A stretch of 64,000 nt of DNA from an uncultured Oscillospiraceae bacterium (GCA_934589705.1 CAKTOH010000009.1:1-64000); one strand, 5' to 3'. Counted from the stretch's first letter, positions 24,789-33,496 are shown. Made by a program: numbers and translations. Notes: generated by a model not told the origin, from the letters alone.

Positions 24789-24832
24789 GTATCATAACCA
24801 CCAAATCTAGGTTTTTGGGTCTTGCAATGGGC

Positions 24833-25744
24833 TCACTGCCAGTAGCTGTCCATATGATCCCGGATGTACAGAGCCCGGTCGATCATTTCCTCGATGTAAT
24901 GGGCCTGAACGGCATCCACCGCAAAGGGAGCCCGGAATTTTGTGGTGGTGTACAGTCCCAGCCGCTGGAAATACCGCTTGTGCAGGCTCAGGTTCGCGCT
25001 GTCCGACTGGCGGGTGAAGACGATAATGGGCAGAATGTCGAAGAACAGCTTCATGGCCGCCTCCCGGCTCTTCTCGTGGTACAGCCGGTACACATTCACA
25101 AACAGCTCAAACAGACCCGAGGGCATCAGTGCGTGAATGCCCCGGTCGAAGGCCTCGATCATCTGATCGCTGCCCCAGGAGCCGCTGACGTTCAGCCGAC
25201 CGTCGGTGGCCTTCAGAATGGCGGTGTAATCCGGCCCCGGATTGGCAGTCTCGATTTTGATGCACCGGAAGCTTTCGAATTCATCGAACATGGACTTGAC
25301 GAAGGGGGCACGCAGCTCGTTGTCCTTCGTATCCTGCAGGCACAGGAAGGGCGGATGAAGCGCGTCCACCGCCGCCACCAGCTCCCGGTAGCTTTCCTCC
25401 GTGACCGTGGGCATGAAGATGTTCACGCCGTCCACGCCCAGATCCAGATACCGTTTGGCCTGCTCCACGCAGTCGTCCTTGGTTTTTCCCCGGACGTTGG
25501 GCATCACGATGCCGCGGCCGGCCTGGTGGGTCACGGTCAGAAGCTCCGTGACCATCCGGTAGCGCTCCTCGTTGGTCAGCTCGTCGATTTCGCTGGCAAA
25601 GCAGGGGGCAAGGAAGCCGGAAACCCCGGCCTCCAGGGCTGCCTCTGCCGTCCGGCGCAAATCCGACCAGTTGATGGTCAAATCCTCATTGAAGGGGGTG
25701 TTCACCGTGGTGATTACACCGCGCATGGGATACAGTTCTTTCAT
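24833..25744 (-). CDS. Divergent DapA-superfamily protein, paralogue B
   Basis: 303 residues, TIM-barrel of the DHDPS superfamily (MRGVITTVNTPFNEDLTINW at the start). The lysine expected to form the Schiff base is present in RCIKIETANPGP, but the catalytic Tyr motif YNxP is replaced by CLQDTKD and the GTTGE loop by APCFASE. Half of its residues match the next gene. It is therefore a distinct subgroup, and its reaction is not predictable. Three bases separate it from paralogue A, which precedes it in the operon. Confidence 0.8.
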   Translation of the reverse strand: MKELYPMRGVITTVNTPFNEDLTINWSDLRRTAEAALEAGVSGFLAPCFASEIDELTNEERYRMVTELLTVTHQAGRGIVMPNVRGKTKDDCVEQAKRYLDLGVDGVNIFMPTVTEESYRELVAAVDALHPPFLCLQDTKDNELRAPFVKSMFDEFESFRCIKIETANPGPDYTAILKATDGRLNVSGSWGSDQMIEAFDRGIHALMPSGLFELFVNVYRLYHEKSREAAMKLFFDILPIIVFTRQSDSANLSLHKRYFQRLGLYTTTKFRAPFAVDAVQAHYIEEMIDRALYIRDHMDSYWQ

Positions 25745-25747
25745 GTC

Positions 25748-26668
25748 TTACTCCCAGTAGGAGGGGATGCTGTCGCGCAGCTTGATGGCGTATTCGATCA
25801 GATCCCGGGCGTACCGCTGATGGTATTCATCGAAGAACACCTCTTCCCGGCTGACCGCCTCGGTGAAGACACCGATGCGCTTGAAGTACAGCTTGTGGAA
25901 GTAACGGTTCAGAGGCTGGCTCTGCCGGGTGAAGCTGATGACCGGCAGCATGGCGAAGAACAGCTCCATGGCCTTGTCCCGCTTGCCGTGGTGATACAGC
26001 TCATAGACGTTTACGAACAGCTCCGGCATACCGGAGGGCATCAGGGCGTGAATGCCCCGGTCATAGGCCTCGATGGACTGGCTGGAACCCCAGGCGCCGC
26101 TGATGTTCATCCGGCCGTCGGTGGCCTTCAGGATGCGGGTGTACTTGGGGCCCGGATCCTTGACCTCGATCTTGGCGCAGCGGACGCTCTCGAACTCGTC
26201 GAACAGCCGCAGCAGCAGCCGGTCGGGCAGGCCGTCGTCGGTCATGGACACGTCCTGGATGCACAGGAAGGGGGGCTTCATGTCATCGATCTTCTTGACC
26301 ATGGCGCAGTACTCGTCGTCGGTGGTGTAAGGCATATTCAGGTTCAGGCCGTCCACACCCAGCGCCAGGTACTCCCGGCACTGCTTCAGCCGGGTTTCCT
26401 CGTCGTTGGCGGTGATGCTGGGGATAACGATGCAGCCTTCCTTGGTGTGAGCCAGGGCAACGGTCTCTCTGACCTCCTGAATGATCTCATCGTGGGTCAG
26501 CATGTTCATTTCGCTGGCCATGCAGGGCACCAGGAAACCGGCCACGCCGGCGTCCATACAAAGCTGAATCTCCCGGCGGAAGGAAGGCCAGTCGATGGAC
26601 TTGTCTTCGGACTTAAAGGGGGTAATCACCGTGGTGATGATTCCGTGCATGGGATAAAGTTCTTTCAT
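25748..26668 (-). CDS. Divergent DapA-superfamily protein, paralogue A
   Basis: 306 residues. The start at 26668 has GGAGGTG at a good distance; the longer frame to 26881 would run through the promoter. It begins like paralogue B (MKELYPM.G.ITTV.TPF). Lysine is kept in CAKIEVKDPGP, but YNxP is CIQDVSM and GTTGE is VPCMASE. Two adjacent paralogues sharing these changes suggest a specialised pair, possibly a mixed oligomer. It is first in the TRAP/acid sugar operon. Confidence 0.8.
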   Translation of the reverse strand: MKELYPMHGIITTVITPFKSEDKSIDWPSFRREIQLCMDAGVAGFLVPCMASEMNMLTHDEIIQEVRETVALAHTKEGCIVIPSITANDEETRLKQCREYLALGVDGLNLNMPYTTDDEYCAMVKKIDDMKPPFLCIQDVSMTDDGLPDRLLLRLFDEFESVRCAKIEVKDPGPKYTRILKATDGRMNISGAWGSSQSIEAYDRGIHALMPSGMPELFVNVYELYHHGKRDKAMELFFAMLPVISFTRQSQPLNRYFHKLYFKRIGVFTEAVSREEVFFDEYHQRYARDLIEYAIKLRDSIPSYWE

Positions 26669-26692
26669 ATTGAGACACCTCCAAAATATTCC

Positions 26693-26715
26693 GCAAACCG
26701 TGCTGTGCAGTTTGC
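26693..26715. promoter_or_regulatory. Inverted repeat, candidate operator of the acid sugar operon
   Basis: GCAAAC (26693-26698) and GTTTGC (26710-26715) are separated by 11 bases, in the leader between promoter and start of paralogue A. It may be a regulator binding site or a small hairpin. No second copy was seen before the hydrolase gene or the regulator gene. Confidence 0.35.
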
Positions 26716-26744
26716 CTATTTCCGTTTCTTTGTTCTTTGCCATC

Positions 26745-26772
26745 ATTATATAGTTTGCTGGATTTTCCACAA
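26745..26772 (-). promoter_or_regulatory. Promoter of the acid sugar operon
   Basis: Minus-strand TTGTGG (26772-26767) and TATAAT (26750-26745) with 16 bases between, 77 bases before the first start codon. A moderate sigma-A promoter; the poor -35 suits an activated promoter. Confidence 0.5.
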
Positions 26773-26921
26773 GGGAGCCGTCTTCCTTTCCTGTTTCCAA
26801 ATGAGACAATTTCACAATTCGGGAATGGCAATTCCGAACACAGGTGAAAATTTCGATACCGTTTTTGTTGAATATCAACAAATCTGTTCCATTTGGGTAC
26901 GCTCCCCGCCCCGGAAAGCCC

Positions 26922-27806
26922 TCACGGTCTGTCCCGGACGGTGTTCGTCAATTCACCGATTTTCTCGATCCGGCAGGTGACCACGTCCCCGTCCTTCAAA
27001 AATACCGGCGGATTCATGCCGAAGCCGATGCCTGTGGGGCTTCCGGTGGCGATGATGGTGCCCGCGGGCAGGGTGACCCCCCGGCTCAATTCACTGACGA
27101 TGTCCGTAACATCGAAAATCATGTCCCGGGTATTGCCGTGCTGCCGAAGCTCCCCATTGACCCAGAGCCGGATGTCCAGCTGGGGCGGATAGGCGATTTC
27201 CTCCGCCGTAACAATCCAGGGGCCCAGAGGGCAGGTGCCGTCCAGGCTCTTCATAAAATAGTTCTGCTTGTGCCGGCTCAGCTCCCGGGCAGTCACATCA
27301 TTCAGGACGGTGTAGCCGAAAATATAGTCTGCCACCTGCTCCCGGGGTACCTGATAGGCATCCTTCCCCAGAATCACCCCCAACTCGCACTCGTAATCCA
27401 GCGTGGAGATAAAATCGGAATGGGAGGGAATGGTCTCCCCGGTACCCCGGCACCGATCCACCGCCTTGCCGAAGAAGATGGGCCAGACCCGTTCCGTCCG
27501 CTGCTCCTTCAGGGCATCCGCCATCTCGTCGGCATGAGCCTTGTAGTTAAGCCCCATGCACACCACATCCCGCACCGGGTGGGGAATGGGCGCCGTCAGC
27601 CGCACATCCGCCAGGGGAATCCACTGCGCGGCCTTCTCGGCGGCTGCCCCGATGGCCGCCAGGCTGGCCCGATCCGTCCGGCGGATCAGGTCGTTCATGT
27701 CCGCAACGTCCCAGCCAAGGGCAGACAGGGGTACCACCCGGCTGTCCTCGCCGGTCAGAACCGCCACCGTCTCCCGTCCCTGATAGACGCAGGTCAAAAG
27801 CTTCAT
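26922..27806 (-). CDS. Fumarylacetoacetate hydrolase (FAH) family protein
   Basis: 294 residues. The C-terminal FAH domain has CMGLNYKAHADE, the metal-binding pair in LDYECELGVI, and SPTGIGFG. Members hydrolyse C-C bonds in acyl pyruvates, or dehydrate or decarboxylate keto-acids, with Mg or Mn. It lies between the regulator gene and the TRAP operon, on the same strand as the operon but separated by a 253-base gap with its own promoter signals, so it may be a separate transcript. Likely handles a keto-acid in the same pathway. Confidence 0.85.
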   Translation of the reverse strand: MKLLTCVYQGRETVAVLTGEDSRVVPLSALGWDVADMNDLIRRTDRASLAAIGAAAEKAAQWIPLADVRLTAPIPHPVRDVVCMGLNYKAHADEMADALKEQRTERVWPIFFGKAVDRCRGTGETIPSHSDFISTLDYECELGVILGKDAYQVPREQVADYIFGYTVLNDVTARELSRHKQNYFMKSLDGTCPLGPWIVTAEEIAYPPQLDIRLWVNGELRQHGNTRDMIFDVTDIVSELSRGVTLPAGTIIATGSPTGIGFGMNPPVFLKDGDVVTCRIEKIGELTNTVRDRP

Positions 27807-27983
27807 ATTTGCACACCCCGTTTTTCGGTCTCCGGATGAAATTGTAGGTTTCCCATAAAATCCTTCCGAGAATTTCTTTTATCTTAAATACTTTCTACAA
27901 AGGCCTCAATGGAAATCTCCCTCAGAAATGTTTTAAATTGAATCACTTTCTTCCCGCCGTTACTTGTTTTTTGAACAGCTTCC

Positions 27984-27999
27984 TGGTATACTGGTTGCA
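27984..27999 (+). promoter_or_regulatory. Sigma-54-type -24/-12 promoter before the regulator gene
   Basis: TGGTATA (27984-27990), four bases, then TTGCA (27995-27999). The GG and GC doublets are exactly ten bases apart, the sigma-54 spacing. It lies ~80 bases before the regulator start and points toward it. Whether this genome has rpoN is not visible here. Confidence 0.6.
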
Positions 28000-28078
28000 A
28001 AGGCAGTGTTTGTTTTGGAAAAGCTACAGGCGGTTTTGGCCTTTTTCATCACCAAAATCCGGGAAAGGAGCGTATTTT

Positions 28079-29854
28079 ATGAAGAAGCTGCGTCTGCTGT
28101 GCATCCCGCCCTATGAGGGGATGTACAACCTGATGACCAATATTGCTGCCCAGCGCAGCGACGTGGAGCTTATCATCCACATGGGCAACCTGGAGGACGG
28201 CCTTCGTGCCGTTCTGGAAAACCGGGACAACAACATCGACGCCGTCATTTCCCGGGGCGGCACCGCCGAGACCATCCGGGCTCACTGCGCCGACATCCCG
28301 GCCTGCGACATCATCCCCTCGGTCTATGACGTTCTGCGCACCATCCGTCTGGCTCAGAGCATGTCCGACAAGCTGGCGGTGGTGGGCTTTCCCAGCATCA
28401 CCAAGCCCGCGGATATGCTCCGGGACATTATGCAGTACGATTTCAAGGTGCGCACCATCCGCAGCGGCGCCGAGTGCGAGGCCTGTCTGCGTCAGCTCCG
28501 GGACGAGGGCATTCAGGTCATCGCGGGAGACATGATCTCCGTGACCTGCGCCCAGAAGCTGGGCATGAACGGCCTTCTCATCGTCTCCGGCATTGAAAGC
28601 GTGGAGGCCGCCATCGACAGTGCGGTGGAGATCTACCGCCACGACGCCGCCGTCCGGAAGCGGGCGGATCTGTTTTCCGACCTGCTGTCCTTCCTGGACG
28701 CGGACATCGTCGTCTACACCTCCGGCGGTCAGCAGTATTACTCCACCGCCTCCGATCTGCCCCAGGAAATTCAGCTGCTCCTTCGCCAGAAGGTTTCCAA
28801 CGTCATCGCCCAGGGCAGTCTGAAGCTCATCCGGAACTTAGGCAGCACCATGCTTTCCATCAAGGGGCGGCTTCTCCAGTCCGACGGGGAGGACTACTGC
28901 GTGTACATCCTGTCCCAGATGGCCAACACCGCGGTCTTCGACAAATACACCATCCGCTGCTTCTCCGCCGACGATGATCTCCAGGATTCCAAGCCCATTG
29001 AATTCTACCTGGGCAGCAGCGAGGAAATCTCCGCCGCCCATGCCGCCTGCCAGCGGTATGCCCCCATGAACGCCCCGGTGCTCATTGAGGGTGAGCGGGG
29101 CACCGGCAAGGATCGGTTCGCCCACTACCTGTATTCCCACAGCAAATTCAAGCAGAATTCCTTCGTGGTCATCGACGCCAGCCTGCTGGACAAAAAGGGC
29201 TGGGACTTCCTGCTCAAAAGCGACAGCTCCCCCCTGACCGACTCCGGCCTCACCATTTCCTTCATCCGGATGCAGGCCATTCCCCCGGAGCAGCAAAAGG
29301 AATTCCGGCTCTATCTGAAAAACTCCCGGGTCATGCAGACCAACCGGCTGATTTTCTCCTACACCGAGGAAAACGGCACCGTCCCCCAGGACGAGCTGTA
29401 TCTGTACCTGACCGAAACCGTCCACTGCTTACAGCTCCGGCTTCCGCCCCTTTCTCAGCGGCCTGAGGACATTCCCACCCTGGTGGGGCTGTACATCAAC
29501 GCCGCCAATGTGCGCAACGGCACCCGGGTCATCGGCCTGACCCACGGGGCCATGCTGACCCTGCAAAACCGGGTCTGGCCCCGGAACGCCGACCAGCTGT
29601 ACCAGGCCATCGGCGAGCTGGTCATCAACGCCAAATCCTCCTACATTTCCGAGGAACAGGTGCTGGCTCTGCTGAACCGGGAAAAGCGGCAGACCCCTAC
29701 CGCCCCGGAAAGCGGTCTGGATCTGAACCGGCCGCTGGAAGAGATCATCCACGAGGTGGTCATGCGGGTCTATGAGGAGGAAAACATGAACCAGACCCAC
29801 ACCGCCAAGCGTCTGGGCATCAGCCGGAGCACTTTGTGGCGGATGCTGAAGTAA
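28079..29854 (+). CDS. PrpR-type transcriptional regulator with an eroded AAA+ domain
   Basis: 591 residues. Residues ~1-190 form a PrpR N-terminal sensor domain (LLCIPPYEGM, DAVISRGGTAE), which in PrpR binds an organic acid. A PAS-like middle follows. From 338 a Walker A (GERGTGKD) begins an AAA+ module, but the GAFTGA sigma-54 contact loop and a clear Walker B (GGTLFLDEI) are missing and the module is short. The last 30 residues are a Fis-type helix-turn-helix (HTAKRLGISRSTLWRML). Start 28079 has AAAGGAG; the longer frame to 27938 crosses the promoter. It is divergent from the acid sugar operon and likely controls it. Confidence 0.85.
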   Translation: MKKLRLLCIPPYEGMYNLMTNIAAQRSDVELIIHMGNLEDGLRAVLENRDNNIDAVISRGGTAETIRAHCADIPACDIIPSVYDVLRTIRLAQSMSDKLAVVGFPSITKPADMLRDIMQYDFKVRTIRSGAECEACLRQLRDEGIQVIAGDMISVTCAQKLGMNGLLIVSGIESVEAAIDSAVEIYRHDAAVRKRADLFSDLLSFLDADIVVYTSGGQQYYSTASDLPQEIQLLLRQKVSNVIAQGSLKLIRNLGSTMLSIKGRLLQSDGEDYCVYILSQMANTAVFDKYTIRCFSADDDLQDSKPIEFYLGSSEEISAAHAACQRYAPMNAPVLIEGERGTGKDRFAHYLYSHSKFKQNSFVVIDASLLDKKGWDFLLKSDSSPLTDSGLTISFIRMQAIPPEQQKEFRLYLKNSRVMQTNRLIFSYTEENGTVPQDELYLYLTETVHCLQLRLPPLSQRPEDIPTLVGLYINAANVRNGTRVIGLTHGAMLTLQNRVWPRNADQLYQAIGELVINAKSSYISEEQVLALLNREKRQTPTAPESGLDLNRPLEEIIHEVVMRVYEEENMNQTHTAKRLGISRSTLWRMLK

Positions 29855-30007
29855 GGTGTTTTATTCTGATACACCCTTTGTGAAAACTGTTCCATTATTT
29901 TCTGTCTGCTTCTCCGATTTTCGTTGAATTCATAAGCCAATTTTGTTAGGTTTGTGATAGAGAACAAAAAAGCGCGGCAAGGATGCCGCGCGGAATTGGA
30001 GGAAAAT

Positions 30008-31204
30008 ATGGCAAACAACGGATTCGATACCGCCCATCTTCCGGAGCGCCGGGGCAGCCGGAGCGTCAAGTGGGATACCATGGCAAGCAAATATGGCCGG
30101 GAGGATCTGATCCCCCTGTGGGTGGCGGACATGGACTTCCCCTCCCCGCCCTGCATCCAGGAGGCACTGCGCAAGGCCGTGGATTTTGGCGTTTACGGCT
30201 ACTTCGCGCCTCCCGCGTCCTATCAGGATGCCTTCATCGCCTGGGAGCAGACCCGCCACGGCGTAAGCCCCAAGCGGGAGTGGCTTCGCTTCACCCCCGG
30301 CGTGGTTACGGGCATTTACTGGGCCATCAGCTCCCTGACCGCCCCGGGGGACGCAGTCGCCATCCTCACCCCCTGCTACTACCCCTTCATGGACGCGGTG
30401 AAGGACACCGGCCGCAGCCTGGTTTGCAGCGACCTTGTCCACACGGAGCATGGCTATACCGTGAATCTTTCCGACCTGGAAGCAAAGTTTCAGGCCGAAC
30501 AAGTGAAAATGCTGCTGCTGTGCTCTCCCCACAATCCCGTGGGCCATGTCTGGAAGGAAGCGGAGCTTCTGGGCATTCTGGAGCTGTGCCGCCGGTATGA
30601 CGTGCTGGTGGTCAGCGACGAGATTCACCAGGACATCGTCTTCAACGGCAACGAGCACCTGTCCTGCCTGCGCTTCCCCGAATATCTGGATCGGACGATT
30701 CTGCTGACCTCCGGCTCTAAGACTTTCAACATCGCGGGTCTGCAAAATTCCTTCGCCGTCATCCCCAACGACACCCTGGGCAAGAAATTTGACGCCTATG
30801 TCAAAACTGTGCGCATCAAGAAGGGCGTTTCCCTGGGCTATATCGCCGCCGAGGCCGGCTTCCGGGAGGGCGCTCCCTGGCTGGAAGAGGTGCTGGAATA
30901 TCTGAAGGGCAACTATGACCTGCTGAAGAAAACGCTCACCGATGCTCTGCCGGACATTCACATTGACCCCCTGGAAAGCACCTACATGATCTGGGTCGAT
31001 CTGTCCGCTTACGTCAAGCCCGAGCAGGTGGTAGAGGTGGTTCAGAATCAGGCACGGCTTGCGGTGGACTTTGGCTTCTGGTTCTGGCCGGAAGGGCAGG
31101 TGCCCGCCGGAGATACCCACATCCGTATCAACGTGGCCGCTTCCCGGGACAATGTGCTGCTGGCAGCCAGCCGTCTGGTGGAGGCCATTCAAAGACTACA
31201 GTAA
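30008..31204 (+). CDS. MalY/PatB-type PLP-dependent C-S lyase or aminotransferase
   Basis: 398 residues, fold-type I. PLWVADMDFPSPP near the N-terminus and SGSKTFNIAGLQNS, holding the PLP lysine, are typical of the MalY/PatB group, which cleaves cystathionine or cysteine. The aspartate that holds the PLP ring is in VVSDEIHQDIVF. GGAGG precedes the start at 30008; the longer frame to 29954 is not favoured. It follows the regulator by 153 bases and precedes the HpcH aldolase by 12, so it may be co-transcribed with that gene. Confidence 0.88.
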   Translation: MANNGFDTAHLPERRGSRSVKWDTMASKYGREDLIPLWVADMDFPSPPCIQEALRKAVDFGVYGYFAPPASYQDAFIAWEQTRHGVSPKREWLRFTPGVVTGIYWAISSLTAPGDAVAILTPCYYPFMDAVKDTGRSLVCSDLVHTEHGYTVNLSDLEAKFQAEQVKMLLLCSPHNPVGHVWKEAELLGILELCRRYDVLVVSDEIHQDIVFNGNEHLSCLRFPEYLDRTILLTSGSKTFNIAGLQNSFAVIPNDTLGKKFDAYVKTVRIKKGVSLGYIAAEAGFREGAPWLEEVLEYLKGNYDLLKKTLTDALPDIHIDPLESTYMIWVDLSAYVKPEQVVEVVQNQARLAVDFGFWFWPEGQVPAGDTHIRINVAASRDNVLLAASRLVEAIQRLQ

Positions 31205-31215
31205 GGAGAATCACC

Positions 31216-32007
31216 ATGACGGAAAACAAGCTTCGGGAAATCCTGCGCGGCGGCGGCAGCTCCATCTGCACCCGCATTTCCAGCCGATGGGGGCTGATCA
31301 CCGAGCTGGCGGCCTACGGCGGATGCTACGACTACATCGAGTATCTGGCGGAGTACGCCCCCTTGCAGGTGGAGGATCTGGAGAATCTTGCCAGAGCCTG
31401 CGAGCTTCACGGCATGGGCTCCATCCTGAAGGTTGATTTCCAGAATCGTGCCTGGGTGGCCCAGAAGGCTCTGGCCGTGGGCATCCAGGGCATTCTCTTC
31501 ACCGACTGCAAGACCCCCAAGGACGTAGAAGAGTGCATATACGTCACCATGCCCGACACCCCGGAGTACGGCGGTCGGTTCGGCTATCCCAGCTATCGGT
31601 GGATCGGCTATCATCCCAACAAGCCCCAGCTGGATTACGCCAAAATGGTGGCCGATTCCGTGCGGATTTTCATGATCGAAAAGAAGGAAGCCGTGGACAG
31701 CATCGAGGAAATCTGCCGGATTCCCGGAGTGGATATGATCCAGTTTGGCCCCTCGGACTACTCCATGAGCTGCGGTCACAACGCCGCGGAGCCCGGCTGG
31801 ATTGAGGTACGGAAGGAAGCCGAGCGGCACTGCATTCGGGTTGCTCTGGAACACGGGGTGCAGCCCCGGTGCGAAATTGAAAAGCCTGAGGATGCCCGGT
31901 ACTATCTGGATTTGGGCGTCAAGCATTTCTGCCTGGGCGATCAGGTAAAAATTCTGCGTAATTGGTGGACGGACAACGGCCAGAAGCTGCAAGCTATGGT
32001 CAAATGA
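31216..32007 (+). CDS. HpcH/HpaI aldolase family protein
   Basis: 263 residues of the HpcH/HpaI (citrate lyase beta-like) family, a TIM barrel that cleaves 2-keto-3-deoxy sugar acids or 4-hydroxy-2-oxo acids with a divalent metal. The family's FGPSDYSMSCG stretch and IFMIEKKEAV, with the metal-binding Glu, are present. Its place beside an acid sugar operon suggests pyruvate or glyoxylate release from a keto-acid. Twelve bases separate it from the MalY-type gene, and a hairpin follows. Confidence 0.85.
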   Translation: MTENKLREILRGGGSSICTRISSRWGLITELAAYGGCYDYIEYLAEYAPLQVEDLENLARACELHGMGSILKVDFQNRAWVAQKALAVGIQGILFTDCKTPKDVEECIYVTMPDTPEYGGRFGYPSYRWIGYHPNKPQLDYAKMVADSVRIFMIEKKEAVDSIEEICRIPGVDMIQFGPSDYSMSCGHNAAEPGWIEVRKEAERHCIRVALEHGVQPRCEIEKPEDARYYLDLGVKHFCLGDQVKILRNWWTDNGQKLQAMVK

Positions 32008-32013
32008 CAGACC

Positions 32014-32047
32014 TTCCGGGGCGTTCTCATATGGGAACGTCCCGGAA
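32014..32047 (+). terminator. Hairpin terminator after the HpcH-type gene
   Basis: TTCCGGGGCGTTC pairs with GAACGTCCCGGAA with one mismatch, seven bases past the stop, followed by TTTGCTGAATTT. Confidence 0.65.
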
Positions 32048-32071
32048 TTTGCTGAATTTCCCCATCCCCTG

Positions 32072-32100
32072 TTGACCGTCCCGGCCGGTTGGGGTAAAAT
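32072..32100 (+). promoter_or_regulatory. Promoter of the chromate-type transporter pair
   Basis: TTGACC (32072-32077) and TAAAAT (32095-32100) with 17 bases between, 61 bases before the start codon. A good sigma-A promoter. Confidence 0.75.
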
Positions 32101-32160
32101 GAAGGAAAACGCCGTCAGAGGGCAGGCAGTGCGCCGCCCGATTTTGCCGGGGAGGTACCT

Positions 32161-32721
32161 ATGAATCTTTACCTTGACCTGTTTTTTACCTTCTTCCGCA
32201 TCGGTCTTTTCACCTTCGGCGGAGGCTACGCAATGCTTGCCATTCTGGAGGACACCTGCGTAGAAGGAAAGCACTGGATTACCCATGAGGAAATGATGGA
32301 CATTACGGTCATCGCCGAGTCCACCCCCGGCCCCATCGCCATCAACTGCGCCACCTACACCGGCTACAAGCGGGCTGGCTTTCCGGGGGCCATTGCGGCC
32401 ACCCTGGGCATGATCGTCCCCTCCTTTTTGGTGATTTTCCTGATTTCCCTGTTTCTGGACAATTTTCTGGAAATCAAAATCATTGCCAATGCCTTCCGGG
32501 GCATTCAGATTGGCGTAGGGGTTCTGATTCTGAACGCTGCGGTGACCATGCTCCAAAAAATGTCCCGGAAGCCCCTGACCCAGGGGATCTGGATCTGCGC
32601 CTGTGGGGCGCTGCTTCTGGGGAATCTCTTTGCCCGGAATATTTCCTCCATCATGCTGATGCTGCTGGGCGGGGCTGTGAGCCTGGCGGTCTATCTGGGG
32701 AAGGAGCGTGGAGGCAAATGA
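32161..32721 (+). CDS. Chromate transporter family half-protein, first
   Basis: 186 residues, one CHR domain: FTFGGGYAML at ~18 and STPGPIAINCATYTGYK at ~58. Short CHR proteins come in adjacent pairs that together equal a full ChrA. ChrA exports chromate; many gut bacteria have such pairs without chromate exposure, and the true anion is uncertain. It overlaps the next gene by four bases (ATGA). About five membrane helices. Confidence 0.9.
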   Translation: MNLYLDLFFTFFRIGLFTFGGGYAMLAILEDTCVEGKHWITHEEMMDITVIAESTPGPIAINCATYTGYKRAGFPGAIAATLGMIVPSFLVIFLISLFLDNFLEIKIIANAFRGIQIGVGVLILNAAVTMLQKMSRKPLTQGIWICACGALLLGNLFARNISSIMLMLLGGAVSLAVYLGKERGGK

Positions 32722-33272
32722 TCTATCTGGAACTTTTCTGGGGCTTTCTGAAGGTGGGCTGCTTTGCATTCGGCGGGGGCTACGGGGCCATCCCGCTGAT
32801 TCGGGAAGTGGTCACTGCCTACGGCTGGCTGGACGACGAGGCTCTGTCCTACATGATCGCCGTCAGCGAAAGCACCCCTGGGCCGATTATGGTAAACCTA
32901 GCCACCTACGCCGGGTGCACCCAGGCTGGGCTTCTCGGCGGTCTGGTCGCCACGGTTGCCGTGGTGCTCCCTGCTTTCTTCGTCACGGTTCTCGTCACCG
33001 CTCTGCTGAAAACCCTTCTGGAAAAGCCCTGGATGCAGGCAATTCTGGGAGGAATGCGCTCCGCCGTCACCGGCATCATTCTGGCCACCGGCCTGACGCT
33101 GATTGCCAGCGGCTGTGGCTTTTCCGCTGCCGGGGCGGACTGGCGGGCACTGGTCACGACGGGGATTCTGCTGAGTGCCGCCTTCGGGCTGCCCCGGTTG
33201 GGGAAAAAGCTCTCCCCCACCCGGCTGATTTTGCTGTCCGCGGCGGTGGGAATGGTGATTTACGGGATATAA
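32718..33272 (+). CDS. Chromate transporter family half-protein, second
   Basis: 184 residues, the second CHR domain of the pair, with FAFGGGYGAIPLI and STPGPIMVNLATYAG. Start overlaps the previous stop, so the two are made in equal amounts and probably assemble together. Its stop codon is the first three bases of the 174-base dispersed repeat at 33270. Confidence 0.9.
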   Translation: MIYLELFWGFLKVGCFAFGGGYGAIPLIREVVTAYGWLDDEALSYMIAVSESTPGPIMVNLATYAGCTQAGLLGGLVATVAVVLPAFFVTVLVTALLKTLLEKPWMQAILGGMRSAVTGIILATGLTLIASGCGFSAAGADWRALVTTGILLSAAFGLPRLGKKLSPTRLILLSAAVGMVIYGI

Positions 33273-33443
33273 TACTATTTCTTAATAAAATGATTTCATC
33301 ATTTTACTTAAGCCGTTTCACGGCAGACCGCCTGGGCGGCGGTAAGAAATGTATTGACTTCGTTTTTTAGCGGCAGTGGCCGCTGGCCGCAATCCTGCGG
33401 CCTAATAAAACGCTTTTAAACGTTTTATGAAAAACTCGTATAA
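33270..33443 (+). repeat. 174-base multi-hairpin repeat, copy A
   Basis: Nearly identical to copy B at 60708-60882. It contains a row of short hairpins: AAAATGA/TCATTTT, GCCGTTTCACGGC, ACCGCC/GGCGGT, AGCGGC/GCCGCT, GGCCGCAATCCTGCGGCC and AAACG/CGTTT. It starts with TAATACTATTTCTTAA and ends with ACTCGTATAA. The copies differ at ~10 positions, some of which keep a stem paired. No open frame. Confidence 0.85.
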
Positions 33444-33458
33444 GGCGATACAAAATTC

Positions 33459-33487
33459 GGAACGCCTGCCGGTGTGGCAGGCGTTCC
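33459..33487. terminator. Bidirectional terminator between transporter and pdaA
   Basis: GGAACGCCTGCC and GGCAGGCGTTCC form a perfect 12-base stem with a five-base loop. CTTTTGC follows on the plus strand and GAATTTTG on the minus strand, ten bases past the pdaA stop. Confidence 0.8.
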
Positions 33488-33496
33488 CTTTTGCTT

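Noticed and set aside
22470..26980. Long plus-strand frames opposite the ADH, kinase and lyase genes
   Set aside because: Mirror frames; real genes on the minus strand have clear motifs and ribosome sites.
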